A stretch of DNA of 64,000 bases from Streptomyces sp. NBC_00683 (lineage in GTDB: Bacteria > Actinomycetota > Actinomycetes > Streptomycetales > Streptomycetaceae), in the NCBI RefSeq assembly GCF_036226745.1, contig NZ_CP109013.1, positions 5,828,001 through 5,892,000 on the forward strand, written 5' to 3'. The first letter of the stretch is position 1; every line of letters begins with the position of its first letter. The notes under the pieces were generated by a model. It was not told the DNA's origin, searched no databases, and worked only from the letters and a program-made list of their open reading frames with translations. The position numbers were made by a program, and so were the translations under genes. Shown piece by piece: positions 46,713-56,531 of the stretch.

Positions 46713-48623
46713 GTGGCAGGCAGGATCAATGACGACGACGTGAAGGCGGTCCGGGACGCGGTCCCGATCGACGCCGTCGTCTCCGAGTACCTCCAACTGC
46801 GCAACGCGGGCGGCGGAAACCTCAAGGGGCTGTGCCCCTTCCACGACGAGAAGTCCCCCTCCTTCCAGGTGAGCCCGAGCAAGGGTCTCTTCCACTGCTT
46901 CGGCTGCCAGGAGGGCGGCGACACGATCGCCTTCGTGATGAAGATCGACCACCTCACCTTCTCCGAGACGGTCGAGCGCCTCGCCGCCAAGGCGGGCATC
47001 ACCCTGCGGTACGAGGAGGGCGGCTACAACCCCTCCCACCAGCGCGGCGAACGCATCCGGCTGGTCGAGGCGCACAAGATCGCCGCCGATTTCTACCGCG
47101 AGCAGCTGGACGGCCCCGAGGCGGAGATCGGCCGCAAGTTCCTCGCCGGGCGGGGCTTCGACCAGGATGCCGCGGCGCACTTCGGCGTCGGATACAGCCC
47201 CGCCGGCTGGGACCACCTCACCCGCTATCTGCGCGGCAAGGGCTTCAGCGACAAGGAGCTCATCAGCTCCGGCCTCTCCCAGGACGGCCGCCGCGGCCCC
47301 ATCGACCGCTTCCGCGGCCGGCTCATGTGGCCGATCAGCGACACCTCCGGAGAGATCGTCGGCTTCGGCGCCCGCAAGCTCCGCGACGACGACAACGGCC
47401 CGAAGTACCTCAACACCCCCGAGACCTCGATCTACAAGAAGTCCCAGGTTCTGTACGGCATCGACCTGGCCAAGAAGGACATCGCCAAGGTCAGCCGGGC
47501 CGTCGTCGTCGAGGGCTACACCGACGTCATGGCCTGCCACCTCGCCGGGATCACCACCGCCATCGCCACCTGCGGAACATCGTTCGGCAACGACCACATC
47601 AAGATCCTCCGACGGCTCCTGATGGACAACGGCAGCGCCCGCGTCATCTTCACCTTCGACGGGGACGCCGCCGGCCAGAAGGCGGCCCTCCGCGCCTTCG
47701 AGGACGACCAGAAGTTCGCCGCCGAGACCTACATCGCGATCGCCCCGGACAACATGGACCCGTGCGACCTGCGACTGGCCAAGGGCGACGACGCCGTCCG
47801 CGACCTGGTCGAACCCCGCACCCCTCTCTTCGAGTTCGCGCTGCGCCAGATCGTCGGGCGCTACGACCTGGAGACCCCGGCCGGCCGCGCGGCCGCGCTC
47901 GACGAGGCGGCTCCCGTCGTCGCCCGGATCAAGAACAGCTCGTCGCAGCACGAGGTCGCCGTCCAGCTGGCCGGTCTGCTCGGCATCCTCGACACCCAGT
48001 TCGTGGTCAAGCGCGTCGGCCAGATCGCCCGCTGGGCCCGTGACCGGGGCGGCGACCGCGGCCCCGCACAGGGCGGCGGCCCCTCCCGCGGCGGCCCCCC
48101 GCAGCAGGCCCAGGCCCCCTCGGCCCCCTCCGGCCCCGCGCTCAACCTCCGCAGCCCCGCCCACCGCACCGAGCGCGAACTGCTCAAGCTCGCCCTGCAG
48201 AAGCCCGCCCTGGTCTCCCCGGCCTTCGACGCCTACGGCATCGACGAGTTCACCGCGCCGCCCTACGCGGCGGTGCGCCAGTGCATCGCGGAGGCGGGCG
48301 GCGCCGAGCAGGGGCTGGCCGAGACCCGCGACTACCTGGTCAACGTCCTGGACGTGGCGCCCGACGACACCGTGCGCAACCTCGTCACCGAGCTCGCCGT
48401 CGAGGTGTTCCACGGCAAGTCCATCGACGAGACGTACGCGGGCATGCAGCTCGTCCAGGTCCGCCTGCGCGCGGTCGACCGCAGGATCGACGACGTCCAG
48501 GGCAGCCTCGCCCGCCTGGGAAGCAACGTGGCCCCCGACCATCTGGCCGCCGCGCAGAACGAGGTCTGGGTCCTCCAGCAGTACGCCCAGTCGCTGCGGA
48601 GCAACGGCGCCGACGCGCTCTGA
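46713..48623 (+). CDS. dnaG: DNA primase
   Basis: Synthesises RNA primers at the replication fork. 636 aa. N-terminal zinc domain LCPFHDEKSPSF with CFGCQEGGD. The catalytic RNAP/TOPRIM core includes VVVEGYTDVMACHLAG and the acidic FTFDGDAAGQKAA. A Gly/Pro-rich linker (about 445-485) leads to the helical C-terminal DnaB-interaction domain. GTG start at 46713. Its genomic partners dgt upstream and the sigma factor downstream match the Streptomyces order. Confidence 0.97.
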   Translation: MAGRINDDDVKAVRDAVPIDAVVSEYLQLRNAGGGNLKGLCPFHDEKSPSFQVSPSKGLFHCFGCQEGGDTIAFVMKIDHLTFSETVERLAAKAGITLRYEEGGYNPSHQRGERIRLVEAHKIAADFYREQLDGPEAEIGRKFLAGRGFDQDAAAHFGVGYSPAGWDHLTRYLRGKGFSDKELISSGLSQDGRRGPIDRFRGRLMWPISDTSGEIVGFGARKLRDDDNGPKYLNTPETSIYKKSQVLYGIDLAKKDIAKVSRAVVVEGYTDVMACHLAGITTAIATCGTSFGNDHIKILRRLLMDNGSARVIFTFDGDAAGQKAALRAFEDDQKFAAETYIAIAPDNMDPCDLRLAKGDDAVRDLVEPRTPLFEFALRQIVGRYDLETPAGRAAALDEAAPVVARIKNSSSQHEVAVQLAGLLGILDTQFVVKRVGQIARWARDRGGDRGPAQGGGPSRGGPPQQAQAPSAPSGPALNLRSPAHRTERELLKLALQKPALVSPAFDAYGIDEFTAPPYAAVRQCIAEAGGAEQGLAETRDYLVNVLDVAPDDTVRNLVTELAVEVFHGKSIDETYAGMQLVQVRLRAVDRRIDDVQGSLARLGSNVAPDHLAAAQNEVWVLQQYAQSLRSNGADAL

Positions 48624-48822
48624 TCCGTACAGCTGCCGGCCCCGTCCGGTAATCACCCGGTCACGGACCGGACTCAGAAAGTCACCGCACGCCCCTCGTG
48701 GCAGCGATGTGTCGTACCCCACACTGGGTGCCGGTGCCTGAGTCATCGGAGCGCGGACGGTCCACCGAAGGCGCGGACCCCCATCCCCGCGATCCGGCAG
48801 CGATCACCTGGAGGTCGCCCCC

Positions 48823-49911
48823 GTGCAGACCCGGACCGTGACGACCACGACCGAGCATGTCCCGGCGATTCCCGCGCAGAACCGGGCCACGCGTCATCCC
48901 GAGGCGGCAGGTCCGCCCCAGGGTGCACCCGACCCGGTGATGGAGGAACCGGTGGAGGTTCCCGAACCCCCGGAGCCACGGAGCCGCACGGAAGCCGGCG
49001 GTCCGTCGTCCGATCTCTTCCGCCAGTACCTGCGGGAGATCGGACGGATTCCGCTGCTCACCGCCGCCGAGGAGGTGGAACTGGCGCGCCGCGTCGAAGC
49101 GGGACTGTTCGCCGAGGAACGCCTCGCCGGCACCCCTGACCCGGACACCCGGCTCGCGGTCGATCTGGACCGGCTCGTGGTGATGGGACGCATGGCGAAG
49201 CGGCGGCTCATCGAAGCCAACCTCCGCCTCGTCGTCTCCGTCGCCAAGCGCTACGTCGGCCGCGGACTGACCATGCTCGATCTGGTCCAGGAGGGAAACC
49301 TCGGGCTGATCAGGGCCGTCGAGAAGTTCGACTACGCCCGGGGCTACAAGTTCTCCACGTACGCGACCTGGTGGATCCGCCAGGCGATGTCCCGCGCCCT
49401 CGCCGACCAGGCCCGGACCATAAGGGTCCCGGTGCATGTCGTCGAGCTGATCAACCGGGTCGTGCGCGTCCAGCGCAGGCTGCTCCAGGAGCGCGGCTAC
49501 GAGCCGACCGCCGAAGAGGTGGCCGTCCAGCTCGACCTGACGCCCGAACGGGTCGGCGAAGTCCTGCGTCTCGCCCAGGAGCCGGTCTCGCTCCACGCCC
49601 CCGTCGGCGAGGAGGACGACGTCGCCTTCGGTGACCTCATCGAGGACGGCGACGCCACGTCGCCCGTCGAGTCCGCCGCGTTCCTCCTGCTGCGCGAACA
49701 CCTGGAGGCGGTGCTCTCCACCCTCGGCGAGCGGGAGAGGAAGGTGGTCCAGCTCCGCTACGGGCTGGACGACGGCCGGCCCCGCACGCTGGAGGAAATA
49801 GGACGGATCTTCGGTGTGACACGCGAACGCATCCGGCAGATCGAGTCCAAGACCCTGAACAAGCTGCGGGACCACGCCTTCGCCGACCAGCTCCGCGGCT
49901 ACCTGGACTGA
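48823..49911 (+). CDS. hrdA: Principal-type RNA polymerase sigma factor, HrdA-like
   Basis: 362-aa sigma-70 group 1/2 factor. Region 1.2 is [21 protein letters not shown]; region 2 ([42 protein letters not shown]...) carries the -10 recognition helix; region 3 and region 4.2 ([23 protein letters not shown]) complete it. It lacks the long N-terminal 1.1 extension of HrdB, and the about 60 N-terminal residues are Pro/Glu-rich. The location just after dnaG is where Streptomyces carries hrdA, a non-essential principal-like sigma factor. GTG at 48823, GGAGG nine bases upstream. Confidence 0.88.
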   Translation: MQTRTVTTTTEHVPAIPAQNRATRHPEAAGPPQGAPDPVMEEPVEVPEPPEPRSRTEAGGPSSDLFRQYLREIGRIPLLTAAEEVELARRVEAGLFAEERLAGTPDPDTRLAVDLDRLVVMGRMAKRRLIEANLRLVVSVAKRYVGRGLTMLDLVQEGNLGLIRAVEKFDYARGYKFSTYATWWIRQAMSRALADQARTIRVPVHVVELINRVVRVQRRLLQERGYEPTAEEVAVQLDLTPERVGEVLRLAQEPVSLHAPVGEEDDVAFGDLIEDGDATSPVESAAFLLLREHLEAVLSTLGERERKVVQLRYGLDDGRPRTLEEIGRIFGVTRERIRQIESKTLNKLRDHAFADQLRGYLD

Positions 49912-49935
49912 CCGGCCGGCCCGGCGGCAGATGCC

Positions 49936-49970
49936 GACGGGCCGCCCGGCTGGCAGCCGGACGGCCCGTC
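49936..49970. terminator. Bidirectional terminator between hrdA and ABC exporter
   Basis: 16-bp arms GACGGGCCGCCCGGCT / AGCCGGACGGCCCGTC (one mismatch), 3-nt loop, between convergent genes. Confidence 0.8.
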
Positions 49971-49982
49971 AGCACGCCTCTG

Positions 49983-51908
49983 CTAGTCGACCTCGGCCAG
50001 CGCCTGCGCGAACTGCGCCGCGTACAGCCGGGCATAGGCGCCCTTGGCCGCCAGCAGCTCGTCGTGCGTGCCCTGTTCGACGATCGAGCCGTTCTCCATC
50101 ACCAGGATCACGTCGGCATCCCGGATCGTCGAGAGCCGGTGCGCGATGACGAAGCTCGTCCGGCCGTGCGCGAGACGGGCCATCGCCTTCTGGATCAGCA
50201 CCTCGGTACGCGTGTCCACCGAGCTGGTGGCCTCGTCCAGCACCAGGATCACCGGGTCCGACAGGAACGCCCGCGCAATGGTGATCAGCTGCTTCTCGCC
50301 CGCGCTGACCCCGGAGCCCTCGTCGTCGATCACCGTGTCGTAGCCGTCCGGCAGGGTACGGACGAAGCGGTCGGCGTGGGCCGCCCGCGCCGCCTCCTCG
50401 ATCTCCTCCCGGGTGACCTCGCGCGAAGCGCCGTACGCGATGTTCTCCGCGATCGTGCCGCCGAACAGCCAGGTGTCCTGGAGCACCATCCCTATGCCCG
50501 ACCGCAGGTCGTCGCGCGACATCCTCGCCACATCGACGCCGTCGAGCGTGATCCGGCCGCCCGTCACGTCGTAGAACCGCATCAGCAGATTGACCAGCGT
50601 CGTCTTGCCGGCGCCGGTCGGACCGACGATCGCGACGGTGTGGCCGGGCTCCACACTCAGCGAGAGATCCTCGATGAGCGGCTTCTCCGGGTCGTACCTG
50701 AAGGACACGTTCTCCAGCGAGACGTTGCCGCGCAGCTCCCCGGGCCGCTCGGCCTCCTCCGGGTCGGGATCCTGCTCCTCGGCGTCCAGCAGCTCGAATA
50801 TCCGCTCGGCGGAGGCGACACCCGACTGCACCAGGTTCGCCATGGAGGCGACCTGGGTCAGCGGCATCGAGAACTGGCGCGAGTACTGGATGAACGCCTG
50901 CACGTCACCGATCGACAGGGCACCCGACGCCACCCGCAGCCCGCCGACGACGGCGACGAGCACGTAGTTCAGGTTCGAGACGAACATCATCAGCGGCTGC
51001 ATGATCCCGCTGTTGAACTGCGCCCTGAAGCCCGCCTCGTACAGGGCGTCGTTCTGCTCGGCGAAGTCCTTCGCGGACTCGTTCTGCCGTCCGAAGACCT
51101 TCACCAGGGTGTGCCCGGTGTACATCTCCTCGATGTGGGCGTTGAGCTTGCCCGTCACCTTCCACTGCGCCACGAACTGCGGCTGCGAGCGCTTACCGAC
51201 CCGGGCCGCGACGAACACCGACAGCGGGATCGTCACGAGCGCCACCAGGGCGAGCAGCGGCGAGATCCAGAACATCATGATCAGTACGCCCACGATGGTC
51301 AGCAGGGAGTTGATGAGCTGGCCCATCGTCTGCTGCATCGTCTGCGAGATGTTGTCGATGTCGTTGGTCGCCCGGCTCAGCACCTCGCCGCGCTTCTGCC
51401 GGTCGAAGTAGGACAGCGGCAGCCGTGCCAGCTTCGTCTGGAGGTCCTCGCGGAGCTGGAAGACGACCCGGTTGATCACCCGGATCGACAGCCGGGTCGA
51501 CACGAGCATCAGCAGACCCGCGCCGACGTAGATCACCAGGGCCGCCAGCAGGACGTTGCCCACCGCGCTGAAGTCGATGCCCTCACCGGGGGTGAAGTCC
51601 ACCCCGGACAGCATGTCGGCGAGCCCGCCGCTGCCCCGCTCCCGCAAGCCGTCGATGGCCTGCTCCTTCGTCGTGCCCTCCGGCATCTGCCGGCCGACGA
51701 CACCCGCGAAGATGAGGTCCGTGGCCCCACCGAGGATCTTCGGCCCGACCACCGAGAGCGCCACGCTCAGCGTTCCGGCGCCCAGCATCAGGTACAGCGA
51801 GGACTTCTCCCTGCTGAACCTCTTCACCAGCCGCTTCCCGGACCCCTTGAAGTCCATGGACCGCTCGGTAGGCCCTCCGGCCATCATCCGTCCGCCCGGC
51901 CCTGCCAT
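49983..51908 (-). CDS. ABC exporter half-transporter (second of heterodimer)
   Basis: 641-aa fused permease-ATPase. TM domain about residues 38-350 with six helices and an extended first external loop (about 75-115). ATPase: Walker A GPTGAGKTT, signature VSAGEKQL (unusual, normally LSGGQ), Walker B VILVLDEATSSVD with the catalytic Glu, and H-loop VIAHRLST. Together with the partner upstream it forms an asymmetric exporter. It starts at the ATG overlapping the partner's stop (TGATG). Substrate unknown; multidrug or lipid export are typical for this subfamily. Confidence 0.9.
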   Translation of the reverse strand: MAGPGGRMMAGGPTERSMDFKGSGKRLVKRFSREKSSLYLMLGAGTLSVALSVVGPKILGGATDLIFAGVVGRQMPEGTTKEQAIDGLRERGSGGLADMLSGVDFTPGEGIDFSAVGNVLLAALVIYVGAGLLMLVSTRLSIRVINRVVFQLREDLQTKLARLPLSYFDRQKRGEVLSRATNDIDNISQTMQQTMGQLINSLLTIVGVLIMMFWISPLLALVALVTIPLSVFVAARVGKRSQPQFVAQWKVTGKLNAHIEEMYTGHTLVKVFGRQNESAKDFAEQNDALYEAGFRAQFNSGIMQPLMMFVSNLNYVLVAVVGGLRVASGALSIGDVQAFIQYSRQFSMPLTQVASMANLVQSGVASAERIFELLDAEEQDPDPEEAERPGELRGNVSLENVSFRYDPEKPLIEDLSLSVEPGHTVAIVGPTGAGKTTLVNLLMRFYDVTGGRITLDGVDVARMSRDDLRSGIGMVLQDTWLFGGTIAENIAYGASREVTREEIEEAARAAHADRFVRTLPDGYDTVIDDEGSGVSAGEKQLITIARAFLSDPVILVLDEATSSVDTRTEVLIQKAMARLAHGRTSFVIAHRLSTIRDADVILVMENGSIVEQGTHDELLAAKGAYARLYAAQFAQALAEVD

Positions 51909-53641
51909 CAGGCGGCCTCCGCTTCCGTCAGCTGGGAGAGCACGATCTCCCGATAGGTTTCATTGCCGTCCATCAGCTCGTGATGGCTGCCCGTCCCGAC
52001 GACCCGGCCCTCGTCCAGGACCAGGATCCGGTCGGCGTCACGGATGGTGGACACCCGCTGCGCCACGATCACGACGGTCGCTCCCGCCGTCTCCTGGGAC
52101 AGCGCCCGGCGCAGCGCGGCGTCCGTCGCGTAGTCCAGCGCCGAGAAGGAGTCGTCGAAGAGGTATATCTCCGGCTGCTGCACCAGCGTCCTGGCGATCG
52201 CGAGGCGCTGCCGCTGACCACCGGAGACATTGGTGCCGCCCTGCGAGATCGGCGCGTCCAGACCGTGTTCCAGCTGTTCCACGAACTCCTTGGCCTGGGC
52301 CACCTCCAGCGCGTGCCACAGCTCCTCGTCGGTCGCGTCGGGGTTTCCGTACCGCAGGTTCGTCGCGACCGTGCCCGAGAAGAGGTACGGCTTCTGCGGG
52401 ACGAGGCTCACGGTCTTGGCAAGCAGGACCGGATCCAGCGTCCGCACGTCCGTGCCGTCGACCAGCACGGCGCCGTCCGTCACGTCGAACAGCCGCGGTA
52501 CGAGCCCGAGGAGCGTCGACTTCCCGCTGCCCGTCGACCCGATGATCGCGGTCGTCTCGCCGGGCCTCGCCACGAGGTCGACCGAGCGCAGGACGGGCTC
52601 CTCGGCCCCGGGGTAGCGGAACTCCGCGCCCCGCACCTCCAGATGGCCGTGCTTGCGCAGCTCCGTGACCGGGGCCGTCGGCGGCACCACGCTCGAGTCG
52701 GTCTCCAGGACCTCCTGGATGCGCTCGGCACAGACCTCGGCACGCGGCACCATCATGAACATGAACGTGGCCATCATCACGGACATGACGATCTGCATCA
52801 GATACGCGAGGAACGCGGTCAGCGCACCGATCTGCATGCCGCCGCTGTCGATGCGGTGCGCACCGAACCAGACCACGGCGATGGACGACAGATTCACCAC
52901 CGTCATGACGACCGGGAACATCAGGGCCATCAGCCGGCCCGTGGACACGGCCACATCCGTCAGCTCGGTGTTGGCGCCGCGGAAGCGCCGCTCCTCGTAG
53001 CCGTCCCGGACGAAGGCGCGGATCACACGGTTACCGGTGATCTGCTCGCGCAGCACCCGGTTCACCGTGTCCAGCCGCTCCTGCATCGTGCGGAACAGCG
53101 GCCGCATCTTCTTCACGATGAGGCTCACCGAGACACCGAGGACCGGGACCACGGCCAGCAGCACGGCCGACAGCGGGACGTCCTGCCCGAGCGCCATGAT
53201 GACGCCGCCCACGCACATGATGGGCGCCGAGACCATCAGCGTGAACGCCATCAGGACGAGCATCTGGACCTGCTGCACGTCGTTGGTCGTGCGGGTGATC
53301 AGCGAAGGAGCACCGAAGCGCCCGAACTCGCGTGCGGAGAACGACTGCACCCGGTCGAAGACGGAGGCCCGCACGTCCCGCCCGAGCGCGGACGCGGTCC
53401 GAGCCCCGTAGTAGACGGCGCCGATGTTGCAGAGGACCTGGGCGATGCTGACGGCGATCATCACGCCGCCGAACTCCAGGATGTAGCCCGTGTCTCCCGC
53501 GACGACACCGTTGTCAATGATGTCCGCGTTGAGGCTGGGCAGATAGAGAGTGGCGCAGGTCTGCAGGAGCTGGAGCAGCACCAGCAGCACGATGGGGGTT
53601 CTGTACGGGCGCAGGTAGGCCCGCAGGAGTTTTATGAGCAC
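51908..53641 (-). CDS. ABC exporter half-transporter (first of heterodimer)
   Basis: 577-aa fused permease-ATPase. Six TM helices lie in about residues 12-310. ATPase: Walker A GSTGSGKST, signature VSGGQRQR, but Walker B reads IYLFDDSFSALD with Asp in place of the catalytic Glu, and the H-loop is VIVAQRVST with Gln for His. This is the degenerate site typical of heterodimeric exporters, so one of the two ATP sites should be inactive. The GTG at 53641 matches the family start (VLIKLLRAYLRPYR); the frame is open to 53704. Confidence 0.9.
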   Translation of the reverse strand: MLIKLLRAYLRPYRTPIVLLVLLQLLQTCATLYLPSLNADIIDNGVVAGDTGYILEFGGVMIAVSIAQVLCNIGAVYYGARTASALGRDVRASVFDRVQSFSAREFGRFGAPSLITRTTNDVQQVQMLVLMAFTLMVSAPIMCVGGVIMALGQDVPLSAVLLAVVPVLGVSVSLIVKKMRPLFRTMQERLDTVNRVLREQITGNRVIRAFVRDGYEERRFRGANTELTDVAVSTGRLMALMFPVVMTVVNLSSIAVVWFGAHRIDSGGMQIGALTAFLAYLMQIVMSVMMATFMFMMVPRAEVCAERIQEVLETDSSVVPPTAPVTELRKHGHLEVRGAEFRYPGAEEPVLRSVDLVARPGETTAIIGSTGSGKSTLLGLVPRLFDVTDGAVLVDGTDVRTLDPVLLAKTVSLVPQKPYLFSGTVATNLRYGNPDATDEELWHALEVAQAKEFVEQLEHGLDAPISQGGTNVSGGQRQRLAIARTLVQQPEIYLFDDSFSALDYATDAALRRALSQETAGATVVIVAQRVSTIRDADRILVLDEGRVVGTGSHHELMDGNETYREIVLSQLTEAEAA

Positions 53642-53757
53642 GCGTGTCTCTCGGAGTCGGCGGACGGCAAAGGCCGCTCCATCCTGCGGTACGCCGACCC
53701 ACAACTTCCAACACTTTTGCTCAAGCCCAGGTCAAATCAGGCCGGCTCCCGCACGCC

Positions 53758-55203
53758 TCAGACGGCGCCGCCGAACGCCCCCGGATGCACCTGGTCCCGG
53801 GTCGCCCGGTACTGCTGGCGCACGGCCCGGCCGACCGCCAGCTCCTCGCCCGGCTCCAGCACCTGCGCCGCCGCACCCTGCCAGGCCGGGGGAGTACGCG
53901 GGTCGAGGGACCCCCGGGAGACCCCGAGCGCCCACGCCGCCTGCCGGGCGGCACCCAGCGCCGCGTACTGGGCGGGCTGCGGCACGACGACCTGCGTACC
54001 GAACACCGCGGGGGCCAGCGCCTGCACGGCCGGCAGCTCCGCCGCCGCACCCAGCAGGAACACGCGCCGCACCTCCACGCCCCGGCCTCGCAGCACATCC
54101 AGCGCGTCGGCCAGGGAGCACAGCATTCCCTCGAAGGACGCCCGCGCCAGATGCTCCGGCTTCATCGACTCGCGCCGCAGCCCGCTCAGCGTTCCCGCGG
54201 TGTGCGGCAGCTGCGGGGTGCGCTCGCCCTCCAGGTACGGGAGCAGCACGAGCCCCGAGGAACCCGGTGTCGACTTCAGGGCCAGCGCGGACAGCTCGTC
54301 CAGATCGGCCAGGCCCAGCATCTCGGCCGTGCCGCGCAGCGCACGTACCGCGTTCGACGTGTGGACCACCGGCAGGTGCATGCCGGTCGCGTCGGCGAAG
54401 GAGGTGATCATTCCGCTCGGATCGGCCAGCGCCTCGTGGTGCACGGCCATCACCGAACCCGAGGCGCCCAGCGACACCACGGCGTCACCGGCGGCGACCC
54501 CGAGCCCGAACGCCGCGCCCATCGTCTCGCCGGTGCCCGCCGAGATCAGCAGCCCCTCGGGTGTCGTACCCGCGGCGTCCGACGGACCGAGCACCTCGGG
54601 CAGTGCGGCCTGGTGGCCGAGGGCCAGTTCCACGAGATCGGGACGGTAGGAGCCGGAGCCCGCCGACCAGTAGCCCGTGCCGGACGCGGCACCGCGGTCG
54701 GTGGTCCGGCGGTTGGGCCGGCCGAGCAGCTGCCACACCAGCCAGTCGTGCGGCTGCACCACGGCGGCGACGCGCTGCGCGTTCTCCGGCTCGGTCCGGG
54801 CCAGCCAGCGCAGCTTCGCCACGGGCTGCGCGGCCTGCGGGACGGACCCGACGGCCTCGGCCCAGGCCTGCCGGCCGCCCAGTCCGTCGATCAGATCGGC
54901 CGCGGCGACCTGCGCCCGCCGGTCGTTCCCGAGCAGCGCCGGACGTACGAGATTGCCCTGGCGGTCCAGCGGCACCAGACCGTGCTGCTGCGCGCACACG
55001 CCGATGGCCTGCACGCCTTCGAGCAGACCGCCGGAAGCCGCCTCACCGAGTGAGAGCAGCCATGCCTGCGGATCCACCTCGGAGGCCTTGGCCTCGATGG
55101 GGTGCGCGGCGTACCCCTGCCGCAGCACCGCACCCGAGTCCGCGTCGCAGACGACGATGTGAGTGAAGGCGGATGAACTGTCCAAGCCGGCGACTATGCC
55201 CAT
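53758..55203 (-). CDS. xylB: FGGY-family carbohydrate kinase (xylulokinase-like)
   Basis: 481-aa sugar kinase with the actin-like two-domain fold. Phosphate-1 motif MGIVAGLDSSSAFTHIVV, sugar-binding residues near AIGVCAQQHGLVPLDRQG (xylulokinase pattern QQHG), an ATP-site GTGETMGAAFGLGV with VVSLGASGSVMAV, and adenine-site LLGAAAELPAVQALA. In typical enzymes the catalytic base is an Asp in the second domain. It likely phosphorylates xylulose. No xylose transporter or isomerase is nearby. ATG at 55203, monocistronic. Confidence 0.88.
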   Translation of the reverse strand: MGIVAGLDSSSAFTHIVVCDADSGAVLRQGYAAHPIEAKASEVDPQAWLLSLGEAASGGLLEGVQAIGVCAQQHGLVPLDRQGNLVRPALLGNDRRAQVAAADLIDGLGGRQAWAEAVGSVPQAAQPVAKLRWLARTEPENAQRVAAVVQPHDWLVWQLLGRPNRRTTDRGAASGTGYWSAGSGSYRPDLVELALGHQAALPEVLGPSDAAGTTPEGLLISAGTGETMGAAFGLGVAAGDAVVSLGASGSVMAVHHEALADPSGMITSFADATGMHLPVVHTSNAVRALRGTAEMLGLADLDELSALALKSTPGSSGLVLLPYLEGERTPQLPHTAGTLSGLRRESMKPEHLARASFEGMLCSLADALDVLRGRGVEVRRVFLLGAAAELPAVQALAPAVFGTQVVVPQPAQYAALGAARQAAWALGVSRGSLDPRTPPAWQGAAAQVLEPGEELAVGRAVRQQYRATRDQVHPGAFGGAV

Positions 55204-55273
55204 ACACAGATTCTGCCGCACCGGCGGAGCTTTGCCGTACCGGGCGCCACTCGGCACCCGGTAACGGGCCGGG

Positions 55274-55585
55274 TCAGGTGTTCGTCGTGCCCCAGTCGTC
55301 GCTGCCGCTGTGACCGTTGTGGCCACTGCGCTCCCGCAGCGAACGCACCCGGTCGGAGACGGAGACCGGCACCTTGTCCCCCACCTTCTCGCTCACCGAG
55401 TGGTAGGCCTTGCCCGCGAACTCCCGGCCACCGGTCGCGGCGGACTCCGCCGCGTTGCGCACGGCGGGATTCTCGGCGAACCGCTGCGCGGACTTCTTCA
55501 GCTGCTCGTAGCGCTCGCGGCCGGCTCGCGTGCCGAGCACGTAACCGAGGGCCACTCCGGCGATGAACGTGAGCCGGTACCGCAT
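55274..55585 (-). CDS. YtxH-domain small membrane protein
   Basis: 103-aa protein with a short N-terminal hydrophobic segment and the YtxH pattern YRLTFIAGVALGYVLGTRAGRERY, then a charged helix (LKKSAQRFAENPAVRNAAES). The C-terminal tail is polar and low complexity. The ATG at 55585 has GGAAGGG upstream. Related proteins are stress-associated in Firmicutes and actinobacteria; the role here is unknown. Confidence 0.78.
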   Translation of the reverse strand: MRYRLTFIAGVALGYVLGTRAGRERYEQLKKSAQRFAENPAVRNAAESAATGGREFAGKAYHSVSEKVGDKVPVSVSDRVRSLRERSGHNGHSGSDDWGTTNT

Positions 55586-55766
55586 GGCTGCCACCCTTCC
55601 TTCGCTCTGTGGGACGTGTGCTGGCCGCCTACCCGCGCGCACCCGAGATCACCCCGGGCCATACCGATTGGCGGAGCACCCCCCTGCTTGCGCTAATGTA
55701 TGTGTCGCAGCGAACGCGCGCCGCTCGGCAGCCGCCAGGTAGGTACGATTCGATGCAACGCAGCAA

Positions 55767-55839
55767 TCCCCTGTAGCTCAATTGGCAGAGCAGCCGGCTG
55801 TTAACCGGCAGGTTACTGGTTCGAGTCCAGTCGGGGGAG
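55767..55839 (+). tRNA. tRNA-Asn (GTT), copy 1
   Basis: 73 nt, complete cloverleaf: acceptor TCCCCTG / CGGGGGA, D arm GCTC/GAGC, anticodon loop CTGTTAA (anticodon GTT) on stem GCCGG/CCGGC, T arm ACTGG-TTCGAGT-CCAGT. No CCA encoded. Confidence 0.96.
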
Positions 55840-55844
55840 CGCGA

Positions 55845-55917
55845 TCCCCTGTAGCTCAATTGGCAGAGCATTCGGCTGTTAACCGGAGGGTTACTGGTTC
55901 GAGTCCAGTCGGGGGAG
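55845..55917 (+). tRNA. tRNA-Asn (GTT), copy 2
   Basis: 73 nt, 5 bp after copy 1. Same acceptor, D and T arms. It differs in the anticodon stem (TTCGG/CCGGA, with a U-G pair) and in the variable loop (GGGTT rather than AGGTT). Confidence 0.95.
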
Positions 55918-55925
55918 CGGTAAGG

Positions 55926-55950
55926 AAGAGGACCCCTCGGGGTCCTCTTT
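55926..55950 (+). terminator. Terminator after the tRNA-Asn pair
   Basis: 11-bp stem AAGAGGACCCC / GGGGTCCTCTT with a 2-nt centre, ending in TTT. Confidence 0.9.
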
Positions 55951-56129
55951 CGTATGCCCGCCGAAGCCCTCCCGACGACTCTTTCGGGGCGATTTCGCAC
56001 CGGCCGGAACCGGGCAGCACGCAGCGCGGTCTTCATGGTCATGCGAAGCCGACCATCCGCAGCAGGAGATCGTATGACCGGCTATGCTGCGGCAGACGGT
56101 GCGCACACATGTACGCGCCACGCCGAAAC

Positions 56130-56203
56130 GGGGCGGTAGCTCAGCCGGTTAGAGCAGCGGACTCATAATCCGTCGGCCGTGGGTTCGAGTCCCACCCGCC
56201 CCA
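56130..56203 (+). tRNA. tRNA with CAU anticodon (tRNA-Met or tRNA-Ile2)
   Basis: 74 nt: acceptor GGGGCGG / CCGCCCC, D arm GCTC/GAGC, anticodon loop CTCATAA on stem CGGA/TCCG, T stem GTGGG/CCCAC. The loop suits elongator Met or the lysidine-modified Ile2 (TilS substrate); the anticodon stem context does not decide between them. It lacks initiator features. Confidence 0.93.
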
Positions 56204-56348
56204 CCCAGCATCCCCAGGCAGAAACGTTCTGACCTGGGGAAACGCGTTTTTCTGGGGCGTTTTCCGTGCAGCGGACGCTGCCCGGAGATGCGGCGAACGT
56301 GAGGCCTCGCACTTCAAGGCGAGCCTTGTGCGGCCTTGACCTGGGGTT

Positions 56349-56531
56349 TTGTGCGACACCGCGCAGTACAAGCTCACCCTGCGGGCGCAGCACCGCGCCG
56401 CTGGAGCCATCGACCTCCTGGTGTGTGCGACAGCGGTCCATCACGGTCACACGGTGCTCCACGTGGACAACGACTTTGCCACAGTGGCGGCGGTCCTCAA
56501 GGAAGTGCAGCAACGGGACGCACGCGCCTGA
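56349..56531 (+). pseudogene. PIN-domain (VapC-like toxin) C-terminal remnant
   Basis: 60-codon frame from a TTG, reading GAIDLLVCATAVHHGHTVLHVDNDFATVA, which resembles the last third of a VapC PIN ribonuclease including the catalytic Asp pair (DLL and DNDF). The N-terminal two-thirds and an antitoxin are absent. Sequence upstream (56241-56348) shows no PIN homology in any frame I checked. Confidence 0.6.

Noticed and set aside
50064..51956. Long plus-strand frame opposite the ABC exporter gene
   Set aside because: Complement of a complete ABC transporter; Arg/His-rich shadow with no domains.
51980..54649. Long plus-strand frame across the second ABC gene and xylulokinase
   Set aside because: Spans two real minus-strand genes and their gap; shadow composition.
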